Position numbers and translations under genes: made by a program. From Acidovorax sp. SUPP3334 (GTDB lineage Bacteria > Pseudomonadota > Gammaproteobacteria > Burkholderiales > Burkholderiaceae_C): a stretch of DNA of 64,000 nucleotides. The number at the start of each line of letters is the position of its first letter. Position 1 is the stretch's first letter. The DNA lies in the NCBI RefSeq assembly GCF_030159055.1, contig NZ_BQXQ01000010.1:1-64000 (forward strand). The letters run 5' to 3'. The notes under the pieces were generated by a model. It searched no databases. It was given only the letters and a program-made list of their open reading frames with translations, and had not been told where the DNA came from. Shown piece by piece: positions 38,532 through 48,315 of this stretch.

Positions 38532-40829
38532 TCAGCGCGTCTTGGCCGCTGCCGCGTTCGCGGCCGCCAGGGCCGTCATGTTGACCACGCGGCGCACGGT
38601 GGAGGACGGGGTCAGCACGTGGGCCGATGCTGCGGCGCCCAGCAGGATCGGGCCGATGGTCGTGCCGTGGCTGCCGGTGGTCTTGAGCACGTTGAACAGA
38701 ATGTTCGCCGCGTCGAGGTTCGGGCAGATCAGCACGTTGGCCGAGCCCGAGAGCGTGCTGTCCAGCAGCGCGTTGTGGCGCACTTTTTCCGACAGGGCGG
38801 AGTCGCCGTGCAGCTCGCCGTCGCACTCGATGTGCGGCGCGGCCTTCACGAACAGGTCGCGCGCCGCGCGCATCTTGAGGGCCGAGGGCCGCGTGGACGA
38901 ACCGTAGTTGGAGTGCGACAGGAAGGCCACCTTGGGCGGCAGGCCGAAGCGCTGCACTTCCTCGGCGGCCATCAGCGCGATGGCGGCCAGTTGCTCGGCA
39001 TCGGGCGCTTCGTTGATGTACGTGTCGGCGATGAACAGCGTGTGCTGGTCCAGCGTGAGCGCATTCACCGTGGCGAAGCCGGGCGTGCCTTCCTTCAGGC
39101 CGATCACGTGGCGCACGTGCTCCAGGTGGTGGTCGAAGCGGCCCACCAGGCCGCACAGCAGCGCGTCGGCGTCGCCCAGGCGCACCATGAGCGCGCCGAT
39201 CAGCGTGTTGGAGCGGCGCACCGCAGCCTTGGCGGCCTCGGGCGTGATGCCGTCGCGGCCCATGAGCTGGTGGTAGGCCTCCCAGTACTGGCGAAAGCGC
39301 GGGTCGTCTTCGGGGTTGCAGATCTCCACGTCCTTGCCCGGCTGCAGGCGCAGCCCGGCCTTGGCGATGCGCGTGGCGATGACGGCGGGGCGGCCGATCA
39401 GGATCGGACGGGCCAGGCCTTCATCGACCGCCACCTGCGCGGCGCGCAGCACGCGGTCGTCTTCGCCCTCGGCATAGGCCACGCGCTGGGGCGCGGCCTT
39501 GGCGGCGGTGAAGACCGGGCGCATGAACATGCTGGTCTGGTACACGAAGCGGGTGAGGCTCTCGCGGTAGGCGGCGTAGTCCTGGATGGGCCGCGTGGCC
39601 ACGCCCGACGCCTCGGCCGCCTTGGCCACGGCCGGCGCGATGCGCAGGATCAGGCGCACGTCGAACGGCGTGGGGATGAGGTAGTCGGGGCCGAACGACA
39701 GTTCCTGGCCAGCGTAGGCGGCGGCGACCTCGTCGCTCATTTCGGCCTTGGCCAGATCGGCGATCTCGCGCACGCAGGCCAGCTTCATTTCCTGCGTGAT
39801 CTTGGTGGCGCCGCAATCGAGCGCGCCCCGGAAGATGTACGGGAAGCACAGCACGTTGTTGACCTGGTTCGGGTAGTCCGAACGGCCCGTGGCGATGATG
39901 CAGTCCGGGCGAACGGCCTTGGCCAGTTCGGGGCGGATCTCGGGCTCGGGGTTGGCCAGGGCCAGGATGATCGGCTTGTCGGCCATGGTCTTGACCATGT
40001 CGGCCGTCAGCACGCCGGGGGCCGAGCAGCCCAGGAACACGTCGGCGCCGTTGACCACGTCGGCCAGCGTGCGCGCGTCGGTCTTCTGGGCGTAGCGGGC
40101 CTTGGATTCGTCCAGGTTCGTGCGGCCGTCGTGGATCACGCCCTTGGAGTCCACCACGAAGATGTGCTCGCGCTTGACCCCCAGGCCCACCATCACGTCC
40201 AGGCAGGCGATGGCGGCGGCGCCGGCGCCGGAGACCGCCACCTTCACGGCGTCGATGTCCTTGCCCACCAGTTCCAGGCCGTTCAGCAGCGCGGCGCTGG
40301 AGATGATGGCCGTGCCGTGCTGGTCATCGTGGAACACCGGAATGTTCAGGCGCTTGGAGAGTTCGCGCTCGATGTAGAAGCACTCGGGCGCCTTGATGTC
40401 TTCCAGGTTGATGCCGCCCAGCGTGGGCTCCAGCGCCGCGATGATCTCCACCAGCTTGTCGGGATCGCGTTCGGCCAGTTCGATGTCGAACACATCGACG
40501 CCCGCGAACTTCTTGAACAGGCAGCCCTTGCCCTCCATCACCGGCTTGCTGGCCAGCGGGCCGATGTCGCCCAGGCCCAGCACGGCGGTGCCGTTGGTGA
40601 TCACGCCCACCAGGTTGCCGCGCGCCGTGTAGTCGAAGGCGAGCGACGGGTCGGCCTCGATGTCCAGGCACGGATAGGCCACGCCCGGCGAGTAGGCCAG
40701 CGACAGGTCGCGCTGGTTGGACAGCGGCTTGGTCGGCGTGACGGATATCTTGCCGCGCACGGGGCTGCGGTGGTACTCGAGCGCGGCTTCGCGCAGGGCC
40801 GCTTCAGCGGCGGAAAGTTGCTGGGTCAT
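38532..40829 (-). CDS. maeB: NADP-dependent malic enzyme with phosphotransacetylase-like domain
   Basis: A 765-residue two-domain protein, the usual MaeB length. The N-terminal malic enzyme part (residues about 1-425) has the catalytic Tyr in [11 protein letters not shown], the Lys region, metal motifs [10 protein letters not shown] and the nucleotide loop [10 protein letters not shown]. The C-terminal part (about 430-760) is phosphotransacetylase-like and probably regulatory. It converts malate to pyruvate and CO2 with NADP. The ATG at 40829 gives the typical N terminus [21 protein letters not shown]. Monocistronic. Confidence 0.95.
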   Translation of the reverse strand: MTQQLSAAEAALREAALEYHRSPVRGKISVTPTKPLSNQRDLSLAYSPGVAYPCLDIEADPSLAFDYTARGNLVGVITNGTAVLGLGDIGPLASKPVMEGKGCLFKKFAGVDVFDIELAERDPDKLVEIIAALEPTLGGINLEDIKAPECFYIERELSKRLNIPVFHDDQHGTAIISSAALLNGLELVGKDIDAVKVAVSGAGAAAIACLDVMVGLGVKREHIFVVDSKGVIHDGRTNLDESKARYAQKTDARTLADVVNGADVFLGCSAPGVLTADMVKTMADKPIILALANPEPEIRPELAKAVRPDCIIATGRSDYPNQVNNVLCFPYIFRGALDCGATKITQEMKLACVREIADLAKAEMSDEVAAAYAGQELSFGPDYLIPTPFDVRLILRIAPAVAKAAEASGVATRPIQDYAAYRESLTRFVYQTSMFMRPVFTAAKAAPQRVAYAEGEDDRVLRAAQVAVDEGLARPILIGRPAVIATRIAKAGLRLQPGKDVEICNPEDDPRFRQYWEAYHQLMGRDGITPEAAKAAVRRSNTLIGALMVRLGDADALLCGLVGRFDHHLEHVRHVIGLKEGTPGFATVNALTLDQHTLFIADTYINEAPDAEQLAAIALMAAEEVQRFGLPPKVAFLSHSNYGSSTRPSALKMRAARDLFVKAAPHIECDGELHGDSALSEKVRHNALLDSTLSGSANVLICPNLDAANILFNVLKTTGSHGTTIGPILLGAAASAHVLTPSSTVRRVVNMTALAAANAAAAKTR

Positions 40830-41153
40830 ACAGGTTCCGAAAGTGAGCGAAGGAGTTTTGATGTCAATCGAGCTTAACGCCGTACCGGCGCGAAGAAGGG
40901 CTTGCGGCATGCGTTGTGTGCATGAAAACCCTTGGCCTGGCGCAATGGCTCCAACCCGTGCGCAGTCCCGGATGGGGTCTGCGGCGGCTGGCCGGCGTCG
41001 GTGCGCGTCGGCCGGCGCCGTGGGCCGCAGAGGTGTCGCGGCGGGCGCCCTTGTTGAAACCGTTCAGGAACACGGCGGTGATCGAGGCGGTCAGGATACC
41101 GGATTCGACCGGCGCATGAGCCTGGGCGGGCCGCCGGCATGCCGGCGGGCGGG

Positions 41154-41897
41154 TCAGGTCAGCAGGGCCTTCACCAGCTCCAGCTGGCGGTCCGCGCGCT
41201 CCGTTTCCAGCTCCAGGCTGGCCTCGATGCGGTCGAGATGGCCGACCATGCACGCCACGGCCGCGTCGGCATCGCCCGTGCGGCACACCCGCAGAAACTC
41301 CGCATGCTCGCCGGACGAGCGATGCGGGTCGTTGGACGAGTGGTACAGCATGGCGATGAGCGAGCTGCGCGCCACCAGGTCGCTGACGAGTTGCGCCAGC
41401 GTCTGGTTGCCGGTGGCCTCCGCCAGCGCGACGTGAAAGTCGCCCAGCAGCTTTTCCTGCACCCGGCCGGTGGTGGTGCGGCCATGGAGCGTGTTGCGTT
41501 CGAAGCGGATGTGCTGCTCCAGCAACTGGTAGTCGGCCCGGGTGGCCTGCGCCACGAACAGGCGCACGACTTCGACTTCCAGGATGCGGCGCACCGCGAA
41601 CACCTCGCGCGCCTCCTTCACGCTCGGGCGGCTGACGAACGAGCCCTTGTCGGGAAAGGTCTCGATCAGCCGGTCCTTGGCCAGCATGACCAGCGCCGCG
41701 CGGATCTTCGTGCGGCTGACCGAATAGACGCGCCCCAGAGCCTCCTCGCGCAGCCAGGTACCGGGCGGCAGGCGCTTTTCCACGATGGCGGTGGCCAGGT
41801 CGCGGGCGATGCTGTCGATGGAGGCCTGGGCCGCGTCGTTCGGCGCCAGCGGTGCGGCGGGCGCGGGGGGGGGAGGGGCTTTGGCGGCGCGGGGCAT
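41154..41897 (-). CDS. GntR-family regulator (FCD subfamily)
   Basis: A 247-residue regulator. Winged HTH at about residues 25-95 (PPGTWLREEALGRVYSVSRTKIRAALVMLAKDRLIE) and a C-terminal all-helical FCD ligand domain with its metal-binding Asp/His positions (FHVALAEATGN, HAEFLR). The immediate upstream DNA on the coding side is a relic of a module A/B small-protein gene (41900-42048), so the native promoter may have been replaced. It may regulate the ureide operon in addition to the second GntR protein at 46114; this is a guess. Confidence 0.9.
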   Translation of the reverse strand: MPRAAKAPPPPAPAAPLAPNDAAQASIDSIARDLATAIVEKRLPPGTWLREEALGRVYSVSRTKIRAALVMLAKDRLIETFPDKGSFVSRPSVKEAREVFAVRRILEVEVVRLFVAQATRADYQLLEQHIRFERNTLHGRTTTGRVQEKLLGDFHVALAEATGNQTLAQLVSDLVARSSLIAMLYHSSNDPHRSSGEHAEFLRVCRTGDADAAVACMVGHLDRIEASLELETERADRQLELVKALLT

Positions 41898-41899
41898 GA

Positions 41900-42048
41900 C
41901 GCTTTTGGGTGAAGGCAATGTGGCGGACCTCTGGATGAATGGCGAGATTGACGGGTGTCTCAATCCGCCCGTCAATGCAGCGCAGGTCGGGCGAGATGTC
42001 GTCTTCGAAAACATCCCGCCCGAATGCACCGACTGCCCTCTGCTGCCC
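41900..42048 (+). pseudogene. Relic of a module A/B small membrane protein gene
   Basis: About 50 codons in the plus strand encode LLGEGNVADLWMNGEID, LNPPVNAAQVGRDVVFENI and PPECTDC, which aligns with the C-terminal half of the small membrane proteins at 13680, 61478 and 61900. The membrane helix and first half are missing. The fragment begins two bases from the start codon of the divergent GntR gene, so it was joined there by recombination. It proves a third copy of the module once existed or was acquired. Confidence 0.8.
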
Positions 42049-42103
42049 TCGGCTGCCCGACTCTGCACTCATGCCCTGAGTGGCGGAGCCGTTGCTGCCG
42101 ATC

Positions 42104-43345
42104 TCAGCGCAGCAGATCGTGCAGCGTCCTCGCCACCACCTTGGTCGCGCGGCGCAGGTCTTCCAGGTCCAGGCGTTCGTCGGCGCGCTTGGCGTGCGAT
42201 TCCAGCACGGTGCGCGGGCCGGCGCCGTAGATCACGCCGGGAATCCCCGCCTCGCCGTACAGGCGCACGTCGGTGTACAGGGGCGTGCCCATGGCAGGGA
42301 TGGGCTGGCCAAAGAGGGCCTCGCCGTGTTTTTGCAGCGCGGCCACCAGCGGGGCGTTGCCGGGCAGAGGCTGCATGGCGTTGGCCAGCAGCAGGCGCTT
42401 GATGTCCACCGTGATGCCGGCGCAGCCCGCGGCGGCCTCGGCGATCACGCGGCGGATGTCGGCCTCGACCTCGGCCGGGTTTTCCTCGGGGATCATGCGG
42501 CGGTCGAGCTTGAACACGACCTTGCCGGGAACCACGTTGGTGTTGGTGCCGCCTTCGATGCGGCCCACGTTCAGGTAGGGGTGTTCGATGCCATCGACCT
42601 GCGAGGTGACCTGCCGGTACCGGGCGTTCTGCGCATAGAGCGCGTTCAGGATCGCCACGGCGCCCTGCAGCGCATCCACGCCGGTGTGGGGAATGGCGGC
42701 GTGGGCCATCTTGCCGTGCACGGTCACTTGCATCTGCAGGCAGCCGTTGTGGGCGGTGACCACTTCGTAGCTGAAGCCCGCCGCCAGCAGCAGGTCGGGC
42801 CGGGTCAGGCCCTGGCGCAGCAGCCAGCCCGGGCCCAGTTCGCCGCCGAATTCCTCGTCGTAGGTGAAGTGCAGTTCGACCGCGCCTTTCGTCGGGCGCG
42901 CCACGGCCTCCAGGGCGCGCAGGGCGAAGGTGAATGACGCGAAGTCGCTCTTGCTCACCGCGGTGGCGCGGCCGTAGATCCTGCCGTCCACGATCTCGCC
43001 GCCGTAGGGGTCGTGCGTCCAGCCTTCGCCGGGCGGCACCACGTCGCCGTGGGCGTTGAGGGCCACGGTGCGGCCGCCGCCGGCGGTGCCGTCAGGGGCG
43101 TAGGGCCGGCGCACGATGAGGTTGGTGATGGACTCCATGCCATAGGCCTTCACCTGGGCCTCGGGCACGGCGTGGCGCTCGGCCTCGTAGCCGAAGTCTT
43201 TCAACAGCTCGGCCGTGCGTTCGGCGTGCGGGGCGTTGTTGCCGGGCGGCGTGTCGGTGGGCACGCGCACCAGCGCCTGCAAGAAACGCACTTCTTCGTC
43301 GAAGTGCTGGTCGATCCAGGCGTCCAGTGATGGGTAGGTGCTCAT
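42104..43345 (-). CDS. M20-family peptidase/deacylase (ArgE/DapE-like)
   Basis: A 413-residue zinc hydrolase. It shows HGDVVPPG with the first metal His and Asp, the catalytic and bridging acids in YDEEFGGE, and a dimerisation domain in the middle. It belongs to the ArgE/DapE branch. Its start overlaps the stop of the UraD-AllC gene (ATGA), placing it third after puuE in the ureide operon, so the substrate is probably a ureide- or carbamoyl-linked product rather than acetylornithine. The exact reaction is unknown. Confidence 0.9.
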   Translation of the reverse strand: MSTYPSLDAWIDQHFDEEVRFLQALVRVPTDTPPGNNAPHAERTAELLKDFGYEAERHAVPEAQVKAYGMESITNLIVRRPYAPDGTAGGGRTVALNAHGDVVPPGEGWTHDPYGGEIVDGRIYGRATAVSKSDFASFTFALRALEAVARPTKGAVELHFTYDEEFGGELGPGWLLRQGLTRPDLLLAAGFSYEVVTAHNGCLQMQVTVHGKMAHAAIPHTGVDALQGAVAILNALYAQNARYRQVTSQVDGIEHPYLNVGRIEGGTNTNVVPGKVVFKLDRRMIPEENPAEVEADIRRVIAEAAAGCAGITVDIKRLLLANAMQPLPGNAPLVAALQKHGEALFGQPIPAMGTPLYTDVRLYGEAGIPGVIYGAGPRTVLESHAKRADERLDLEDLRRATKVVARTLHDLLR

Positions 43346-45117
43346 GGGGTTTCGGTGGCCAGTTGGTTCAGAAGGTGGGAGAAGGCATCGACCGCGAGCT
43401 GCATGTCGTCGCTGGTCGTGCTTTCCAGGGGGGTGTGGCTGATGCCGCCGTTCAGCCCGCGCACGAAGAGCATGGCCTGCGGCATGATTTCGTGCAGCTT
43501 CATGGCGTCGTGCCCGGCACCGCTGGGCATGCGGTGCACAGGCACGCCCAGGGCGTCCACGGCGCGCTCCCAGCGCTGCTGCCAGGCCGGTGCGCTGGGC
43601 GCGGCGGCGGCGCGCATGGTTTCTTCCAGCGTGTAGTGCAGGCCGCGCCGCGTGGCGATGGACTGCAGCGCGGCCAGTGCGTCGGCCACCAGCGCATCGC
43701 GCTGGGGATCGGTGGGCGCGCGCAGGTCCAGGCTGAACTGGCAGCGGCCGGGCACCACGTTGATGGAGCCGCCGGGCACGCCCAATAGGCCCACGGTGCC
43801 CACCGAATCGCCGTCGCGCGCGGCGCGTGCCTCGACCGCCAGGATGAGTTCGGCCACGGCGGCAGCGGCGTCGCGGCGGCGGTCCATGGGCGTGGTGCCG
43901 GCGTGGCTGGCCATGCCGTGCATCTCGCCCACGAAGCGCACGCTGCCGTTGATGGAGGTGACCACGCCCAGGGGCAGGTCCAGCTCGTTGAGCACCGGCC
44001 CCTGTTCGATGTGCACCTCGACGAAGCCGAGGTAGCGGGCCGGGTCGCGCCGGAGCTTCGGAATGTCGTCGATGCACAGGCCCGCGTGCTGCATGGCCTC
44101 GCGCAGGGTCACGCCGTCGGCATCCTTTTGGTCCAGCCAGGCGGTATTGAAGTCGCCGATGAGCGCGCCCGAGCCCAGGAAGGTGGCCTTGTAGCGCTGG
44201 CCTTCTTCTTCCGAAAAGCCCACCACTTCGATGCCGAAGGGCATGCGCCGGCCCTGGCGGTGCAGTTCGCGCACGCAGGCCATGGGCACGAAGATGCCCA
44301 GGCGACCGTCGTATTTGCCGCCGTTGCGCACGGTGTCGTAGTGGCTGCCGGTCATGAGCAGGCGGGCGTTCGGCGTGGCGCCGTGGTAGCGGCCGACGAC
44401 ATTGCCGACCGCATCGATGGCGACCTCGTCGAAGCCGCACTCGCGCATCCAGTGGCTGATGCGCTGCGCGCAGGCGCGGTGCGCATCGGTGAGGTAGGTG
44501 ACGGTGAGCTGGCCCTTCTCGGCGAAGCCCGGGTCGCTGTGCTGGGCCAGGGTTTCCTGCCAGTCCCACACGCCGTTGCCCAGCGTGGGCACCACGCCGA
44601 ACAGATCGTTCAGGCGGAGCTCTGCGATGCGGTGGATGTTGCGCAGCGCCTCGGCCAGTTCGAAGTCGGGCGGGTTGGAGAGCCGGCGCGCGAAGGTGTC
44701 GATGATGTCCTGCCTCGCCAGCCCCGTGCCGCGCGGCCCGCGCACCGCGAGGATGAACGGAAAGCCGAAGCGCGCGTCGTACCCGGCGTTGAGCTGCTGG
44801 ATGCGCGCGAACTCTTCGGGTGTGCACTGGGTGAGGCCCGCCTTGTCCTGCTCGCCGGCCGACTCGGCCGTGAGGGCGTTCGCCACCATGGCCTTGCCCG
44901 CCAGTTCCGGATGGGCGCGCACCAGGGCCAGCTGCGCCTGGCGCGGCGCCTGGGCCAGCACGCGCACCATGGCGTGCTTGAACTGCGCCAGCGAGCGAAA
45001 GGGCCGCGCGGCGAGCGCCTGCCCGGCGATCCAGGGCGAGTGCTCGTACAGGCCGCCGAGCAGGCGCGCGGCCTCCTGCGGATCGGCCGAGTTCAGTTGT
45101 TCGAGGGTGAGGGGCAT
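43342..45117 (-). CDS. Fused OHCU decarboxylase (UraD) and allantoate amidohydrolase (AllC)
   Basis: A 591-residue bifunctional protein. Residues about 1-165 are UraD-like, with HSPWIA, RAHPELAGK and FGFPFILAV, which decarboxylates OHCU to allantoin. Residues about 175-590 are an M20 amidohydrolase of the AllC type: metal ligands in GSHYDTV, EEEGQRY and EVHIEQG, with the dimerising domain near SINVVPG. The fusion links step three and step five of urate breakdown in one polypeptide. It starts 5 bases after the puuE stop. I start at the ATG at 45117; an open frame extends further upstream without similarity. Confidence 0.92.
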   Translation of the reverse strand: MPLTLEQLNSADPQEAARLLGGLYEHSPWIAGQALAARPFRSLAQFKHAMVRVLAQAPRQAQLALVRAHPELAGKAMVANALTAESAGEQDKAGLTQCTPEEFARIQQLNAGYDARFGFPFILAVRGPRGTGLARQDIIDTFARRLSNPPDFELAEALRNIHRIAELRLNDLFGVVPTLGNGVWDWQETLAQHSDPGFAEKGQLTVTYLTDAHRACAQRISHWMRECGFDEVAIDAVGNVVGRYHGATPNARLLMTGSHYDTVRNGGKYDGRLGIFVPMACVRELHRQGRRMPFGIEVVGFSEEEGQRYKATFLGSGALIGDFNTAWLDQKDADGVTLREAMQHAGLCIDDIPKLRRDPARYLGFVEVHIEQGPVLNELDLPLGVVTSINGSVRFVGEMHGMASHAGTTPMDRRRDAAAAVAELILAVEARAARDGDSVGTVGLLGVPGGSINVVPGRCQFSLDLRAPTDPQRDALVADALAALQSIATRRGLHYTLEETMRAAAAPSAPAWQQRWERAVDALGVPVHRMPSGAGHDAMKLHEIMPQAMLFVRGLNGGISHTPLESTTSDDMQLAVDAFSHLLNQLATETP

Positions 45118-45122
45118 GGCGG

Positions 45123-46106
45123 TCACTCCGGGCAAGGGTGGGCCTCGGCCCAATGGCGTGCGATGTCGATGCGGCGGCACACCCACACCTGGTCGTGCCG
45201 CTGCACATGGTCCAGAAAGCGCTGCAGCGCGGTGATGCGGCCCGGGCGCCCGAGCAGTCGGCAGTGCATGCCGATGCTCATCATCTTCGGGCGGTCGTCC
45301 CCGGCCGGGTCGCCCTCGGCGTACAGCGCATCGAACGTGTCCTTCATGTATTGAAAGAACGGGTCGGCGTGCGAATAGCCCTGCGGCAGCGCAAAGCGCA
45401 TGTCGTTGCAGTCGAGCGTGTACGGCACGATGAGCTGCCGGGCGGTGCTGCCGTCGGTCTTGGCGACCTTCATCCAGAAGGGCAGGTCGTCGCCGTAATA
45501 GTCGCTGTCGTAGGCGAAACCGCCGTAGTCGGCCACCAGGCGGCGGGTGTTGGGGCTGTCGCGGCCGGTGTACCAGCCCGCGCCGTGGACCGCGCCGGGC
45601 GCGCCATGCCGCTGGCCGGTGAGCGCCTGCAGGATGTCCATGGCCTCGGCCATGTGGGCGCGCTCCACCGCTTCGGGCACGTTCTGGTAATGAATCCACT
45701 TGAGCCCGTGGCAGGCGATCTCGTGGCCCAGCTCCATGAAGGCGGCCGTCACGTCGGGATGGCGCTGCAGGGCCGTCGCCACGCCGAACACGGTGAGTGG
45801 CAGGCCGCGCTTTTCGAACTCGCGCAGCAGGCGCCACACGCCGGCGCGCGAGCCGTATTCGTAGATGCCTTCCATGCTGATGTGCCGGTCCGGGTAGCTG
45901 GCCGGGTTGAACATCTCCGACAGGAACTGCTCGCTGCCGGCATCGCCGTGCAGCACGGCGTTTTCGCCGCCTTCCTCGTAGTTCAGCACGAACTGCACGG
46001 CGATGCGGGCGTTGCCCGGCCAGCGCGCGTGCGGCGGATTGCGCCCGTAGCCCACGAGGTCGCGCGGGTAGGGCAGGGTGGCGTCGTAGATGGGGGCGGC
46101 GGTCAT
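45123..46106 (-). CDS. puuE: Allantoinase PuuE (polysaccharide deacetylase fold)
   Basis: A 327-residue protein of the NodB-like deacetylase fold adapted as a metal-independent-type allantoinase (PuuE). Marks include RDLVGYGRNPPHARWPG, FNPASYPDRHISMEG, HEIACHGLKWIHY and GWYTGRDSPNTR. It hydrolyses allantoin to allantoate. It follows the GntR gene by 7 bases and precedes the UraD-AllC fusion by 5, so the four genes form an operon. Confidence 0.93.
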   Translation of the reverse strand: MTAAPIYDATLPYPRDLVGYGRNPPHARWPGNARIAVQFVLNYEEGGENAVLHGDAGSEQFLSEMFNPASYPDRHISMEGIYEYGSRAGVWRLLREFEKRGLPLTVFGVATALQRHPDVTAAFMELGHEIACHGLKWIHYQNVPEAVERAHMAEAMDILQALTGQRHGAPGAVHGAGWYTGRDSPNTRRLVADYGGFAYDSDYYGDDLPFWMKVAKTDGSTARQLIVPYTLDCNDMRFALPQGYSHADPFFQYMKDTFDALYAEGDPAGDDRPKMMSIGMHCRLLGRPGRITALQRFLDHVQRHDQVWVCRRIDIARHWAEAHPCPE

Positions 46107-46113
46107 CGGGTCC

Positions 46114-46779
46114 TCAGGAAAGAGCCATGGAGATGTCGTTGGGGGGCAGCTTGCGGTCGAAAGCCAGGCTGGCCTGCACGTGCAGCAGGTGCGCGTCCAT
46201 GAGGCGCACGGCGCGCTCTTCGTCGCGCGCGGCCAGGGCTTTCACGATTTCGGCGTGTTCGTCGTGCGAGTGCGCGGCCTCGTCGGCGCTTTGGTACATG
46301 AGCGTGATCAGTGCGCAGCGCGAGATCAGCTCGCCCAGCATCTGCGCCAGCACCTGGTTGTCCATCAGCTCGGCCATGCGCACGTGGAAGTCGCCCAGCA
46401 GTTCGGTGCGGCCCTGCATATCGGCCTCGTCCACCGCGGCCTTCTCGCGCGCCACGTGCTCGCGCAGCGCGCGGATGCGGGCGGGCGTCACTTCGCGCAC
46501 GAAGGCGCGGGTCATCTCGGCCTCCAGCATGCGGCGCACGGCGAACACCTGGCGCGCCTCGTCGGCGGAAGGGGCGGCCACGAAGGCGCCGCGCGCGGGG
46601 GCCAGGCGCACCAGCCGCTTTTGCGACAGCTGGAACAGCGCCTGCCGCACCAGCGTGCGCGAGACGCCGAAATGGTCGGCCAGCTTCTGCTCCGCCAGCT
46701 TGGCGCCCGGCAGCAGGCGGTGATCGACGATGGCCCGGGTCAGGTGGCTGACGATCGCGCTGGTGGTCGATATTTCCAT
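46114..46779 (-). CDS. GntR-family regulator of the ureide operon
   Basis: A 221-residue FCD-type GntR regulator. HTH at residues 5-70 (LAEQKLADHFGVSRTLVRQALFQLSQKRLV) and a C-terminal helical ligand domain (FHVRMAELMDN). It heads the operon puuE, uraD-allC, M20, and is divergent from glycerate kinase. A TGTATACA palindrome lies 30 bases upstream of its start in the shared promoter region. It probably represses both directions until a ureide or glyoxylate-related ligand is present. Confidence 0.92.
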   Translation of the reverse strand: MEISTTSAIVSHLTRAIVDHRLLPGAKLAEQKLADHFGVSRTLVRQALFQLSQKRLVRLAPARGAFVAAPSADEARQVFAVRRMLEAEMTRAFVREVTPARIRALREHVAREKAAVDEADMQGRTELLGDFHVRMAELMDNQVLAQMLGELISRCALITLMYQSADEAAHSHDEHAEIVKALAARDEERAVRLMDAHLLHVQASLAFDRKLPPNDISMALS

Positions 46780-46808
46780 CGCCGCATGATAGCGGTGGCC
46801 TGGCAATG

Positions 46809-46816
46809 TGTATACA
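46809..46816. promoter_or_regulatory. Candidate GntR operator TGTATACA
   Basis: An eight-base perfect palindrome within AATGTGTATACAGTTT in the 83-base gap between the divergent GntR and glycerate kinase genes. GTATAC-centred sites are common for FCD GntR regulators. Function is inferred from position. Confidence 0.5.
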
Positions 46817-46862
46817 GTTTTGGTGGACGAAGCGGCGCCCCGCGTTCGGCCAGAATCTTCGG

Positions 46863-48233
46863 ATGACCGCCCACCCATCTCCTGCCGCCGGTGCCCCCAG
46901 GGCGCTGCCCGTGGCGCCCTCGCCAGCCCCTTCCCCGAACGATCCCGCTGCGTTTTTGCGCCACCTGTACGACGTGGCCGTGCACGCCGCGCTGCCGGTG
47001 CATGGCCTGGCGGCGCACCTGCCGCCCCCGCCGCGCGGGCGCACGCTGGTGCTGGGCGCCGGCAAGGCGGGCGGCTCGATGGTGCACGCGCTGGAGGCGC
47101 TGTGGCCGGCCGGTGCGCCGCTGTCGGGGCTGGTGGTCACCCGCTACGGCCATGTGCCCGAGCGGCCGCCGGGGCTGCCGCAGCGCGTGGAGATCGTGGA
47201 GGCCGCGCACCCCGTGCCCGATGCGGCGGGCCTCGCGGCGGCCGAGCGCATGCTCGCGCTCACGCAGGGCCTCACGGCCGATGACCTGGTGCTGTGCCTG
47301 ATCTCGGGCGGCGGCTCCGCGCTGCTCACCCTGCCGGCCGAAGGCCTGACGCTTTCGGAAAAGCAGCGCATTCACCGCGCGCTGCTGGAAAGCGGCGCCG
47401 GCATTGCCGAGATGAACTGCGTGCGCAAGCACCTGTCGCGCATCAAGGGCGGCCGGCTGGCTGCGGCCTGCGCGCCGGCCCGCGTGGTGACCCTCGCCAT
47501 CAGCGACGTGCCGGGCGACGACCCCGCCGTGATCGCCAGCGGCCCCACGGTGCCCGACGGCACGACGTGCGCCGAGGCGCTCGACATCCTGGCGCGCTAC
47601 CGCATCGAGGTGCCCGCGCCCGTGCATGCGGCGCTGCAGGCCGGTGCGCTGGAAACGCCCAAGCCTGGCGATGCGGCCTTCGCCGGCCACGCCGTCCACC
47701 TGATCGCCGCGCCGCAGCAGTCGCTGGAGGCCGCTGCGGCGGCGGCGCGCGCGGCCGGCATGGCGGCGTACATCCTGTCCGATGCGATGGAGGGCGAGTC
47801 GCGCGAGGTGGGCCGCGTGCACGCTGCCCTGGCCCGCGCGGTGTCGCAGCGCGGCCAGCCGTTCGCGCGGCCCTGCGTCATCCTGTCGGGCGGCGAAACC
47901 ACCGTGACGGTGCGCCCGCAGCCCGAGGGGGCGCCGCGCGGGCGCGGTGGCCGCGCCGGGGAGTTCTGCCTGGGCCTGGCGCAGGCGCTGCAGGGCCAGC
48001 CCGGCGTCTGGGCGCTGGCGGCCGATACCGACGGCATCGACGGCGTGGAGGACAACGCCGGCGCGATCGTCACGCCCGACACGCTGGAGCGAGCGCGCCG
48101 CGCCGACCTGGCCGTGGCCCGCCATCTCGACCGCAACGACGCCTACGGTTTCTTCTCGGCCCTGGGCGACCTGGTGATGACCGGGCCCACGCACACCAAC
48201 GTGAATGATTTCAGGGTGCTATACATTTCATAG
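46863..48233 (+). CDS. Glycerate kinase (MOFRL type)
   Basis: A 456-residue glycerate 2-kinase/hydroxypyruvate-reductase-like protein. It has GAGKAGGSMV near residue 64, ISGGGSALLTLP near 149, CVRKHLSRIKGGRL near 184 and the C-terminal MOFRL domain (LSGGETTV, TDGIDG, THTNVNDF). It phosphorylates glycerate from the glyoxylate route, which fits its place opposite the ureide operon. The last six residues (RVLYIS) come from dispersed repeat copy f, which supplies the stop codon; normal relatives continue differently. Confidence 0.9.
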   Translation: MTAHPSPAAGAPRALPVAPSPAPSPNDPAAFLRHLYDVAVHAALPVHGLAAHLPPPPRGRTLVLGAGKAGGSMVHALEALWPAGAPLSGLVVTRYGHVPERPPGLPQRVEIVEAAHPVPDAAGLAAAERMLALTQGLTADDLVLCLISGGGSALLTLPAEGLTLSEKQRIHRALLESGAGIAEMNCVRKHLSRIKGGRLAAACAPARVVTLAISDVPGDDPAVIASGPTVPDGTTCAEALDILARYRIEVPAPVHAALQAGALETPKPGDAAFAGHAVHLIAAPQQSLEAAAAAARAAGMAAYILSDAMEGESREVGRVHAALARAVSQRGQPFARPCVILSGGETTVTVRPQPEGAPRGRGGRAGEFCLGLAQALQGQPGVWALAADTDGIDGVEDNAGAIVTPDTLERARRADLAVARHLDRNDAYGFFSALGDLVMTGPTHTNVNDFRVLYIS

Positions 48234-48261
48234 CTATACCCCCTAGTAGAATATGCGCTGG
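48216..48261 (+). repeat. Dispersed 46-bp repeat, copy f (overlaps a gene end)
   Basis: GTGCTATACATTTCATAGCTATA, then CCCTAGTA, then ATGCGCTGG. Its hairpin contains the TAG (48231-48233) that ends the glycerate kinase gene. Confidence 0.8.
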
Positions 48262-48315
48262 AAGCTGTTTTGACTCAAGCCCCAGAGCGCCGCTTCCGCT
48301 TGGGATGGCGACCGC

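Noticed and set aside
38373-40877. Plus-strand open frame of 834 codons
   Set aside because: Antisense of maeB, which matches its family over the full length.
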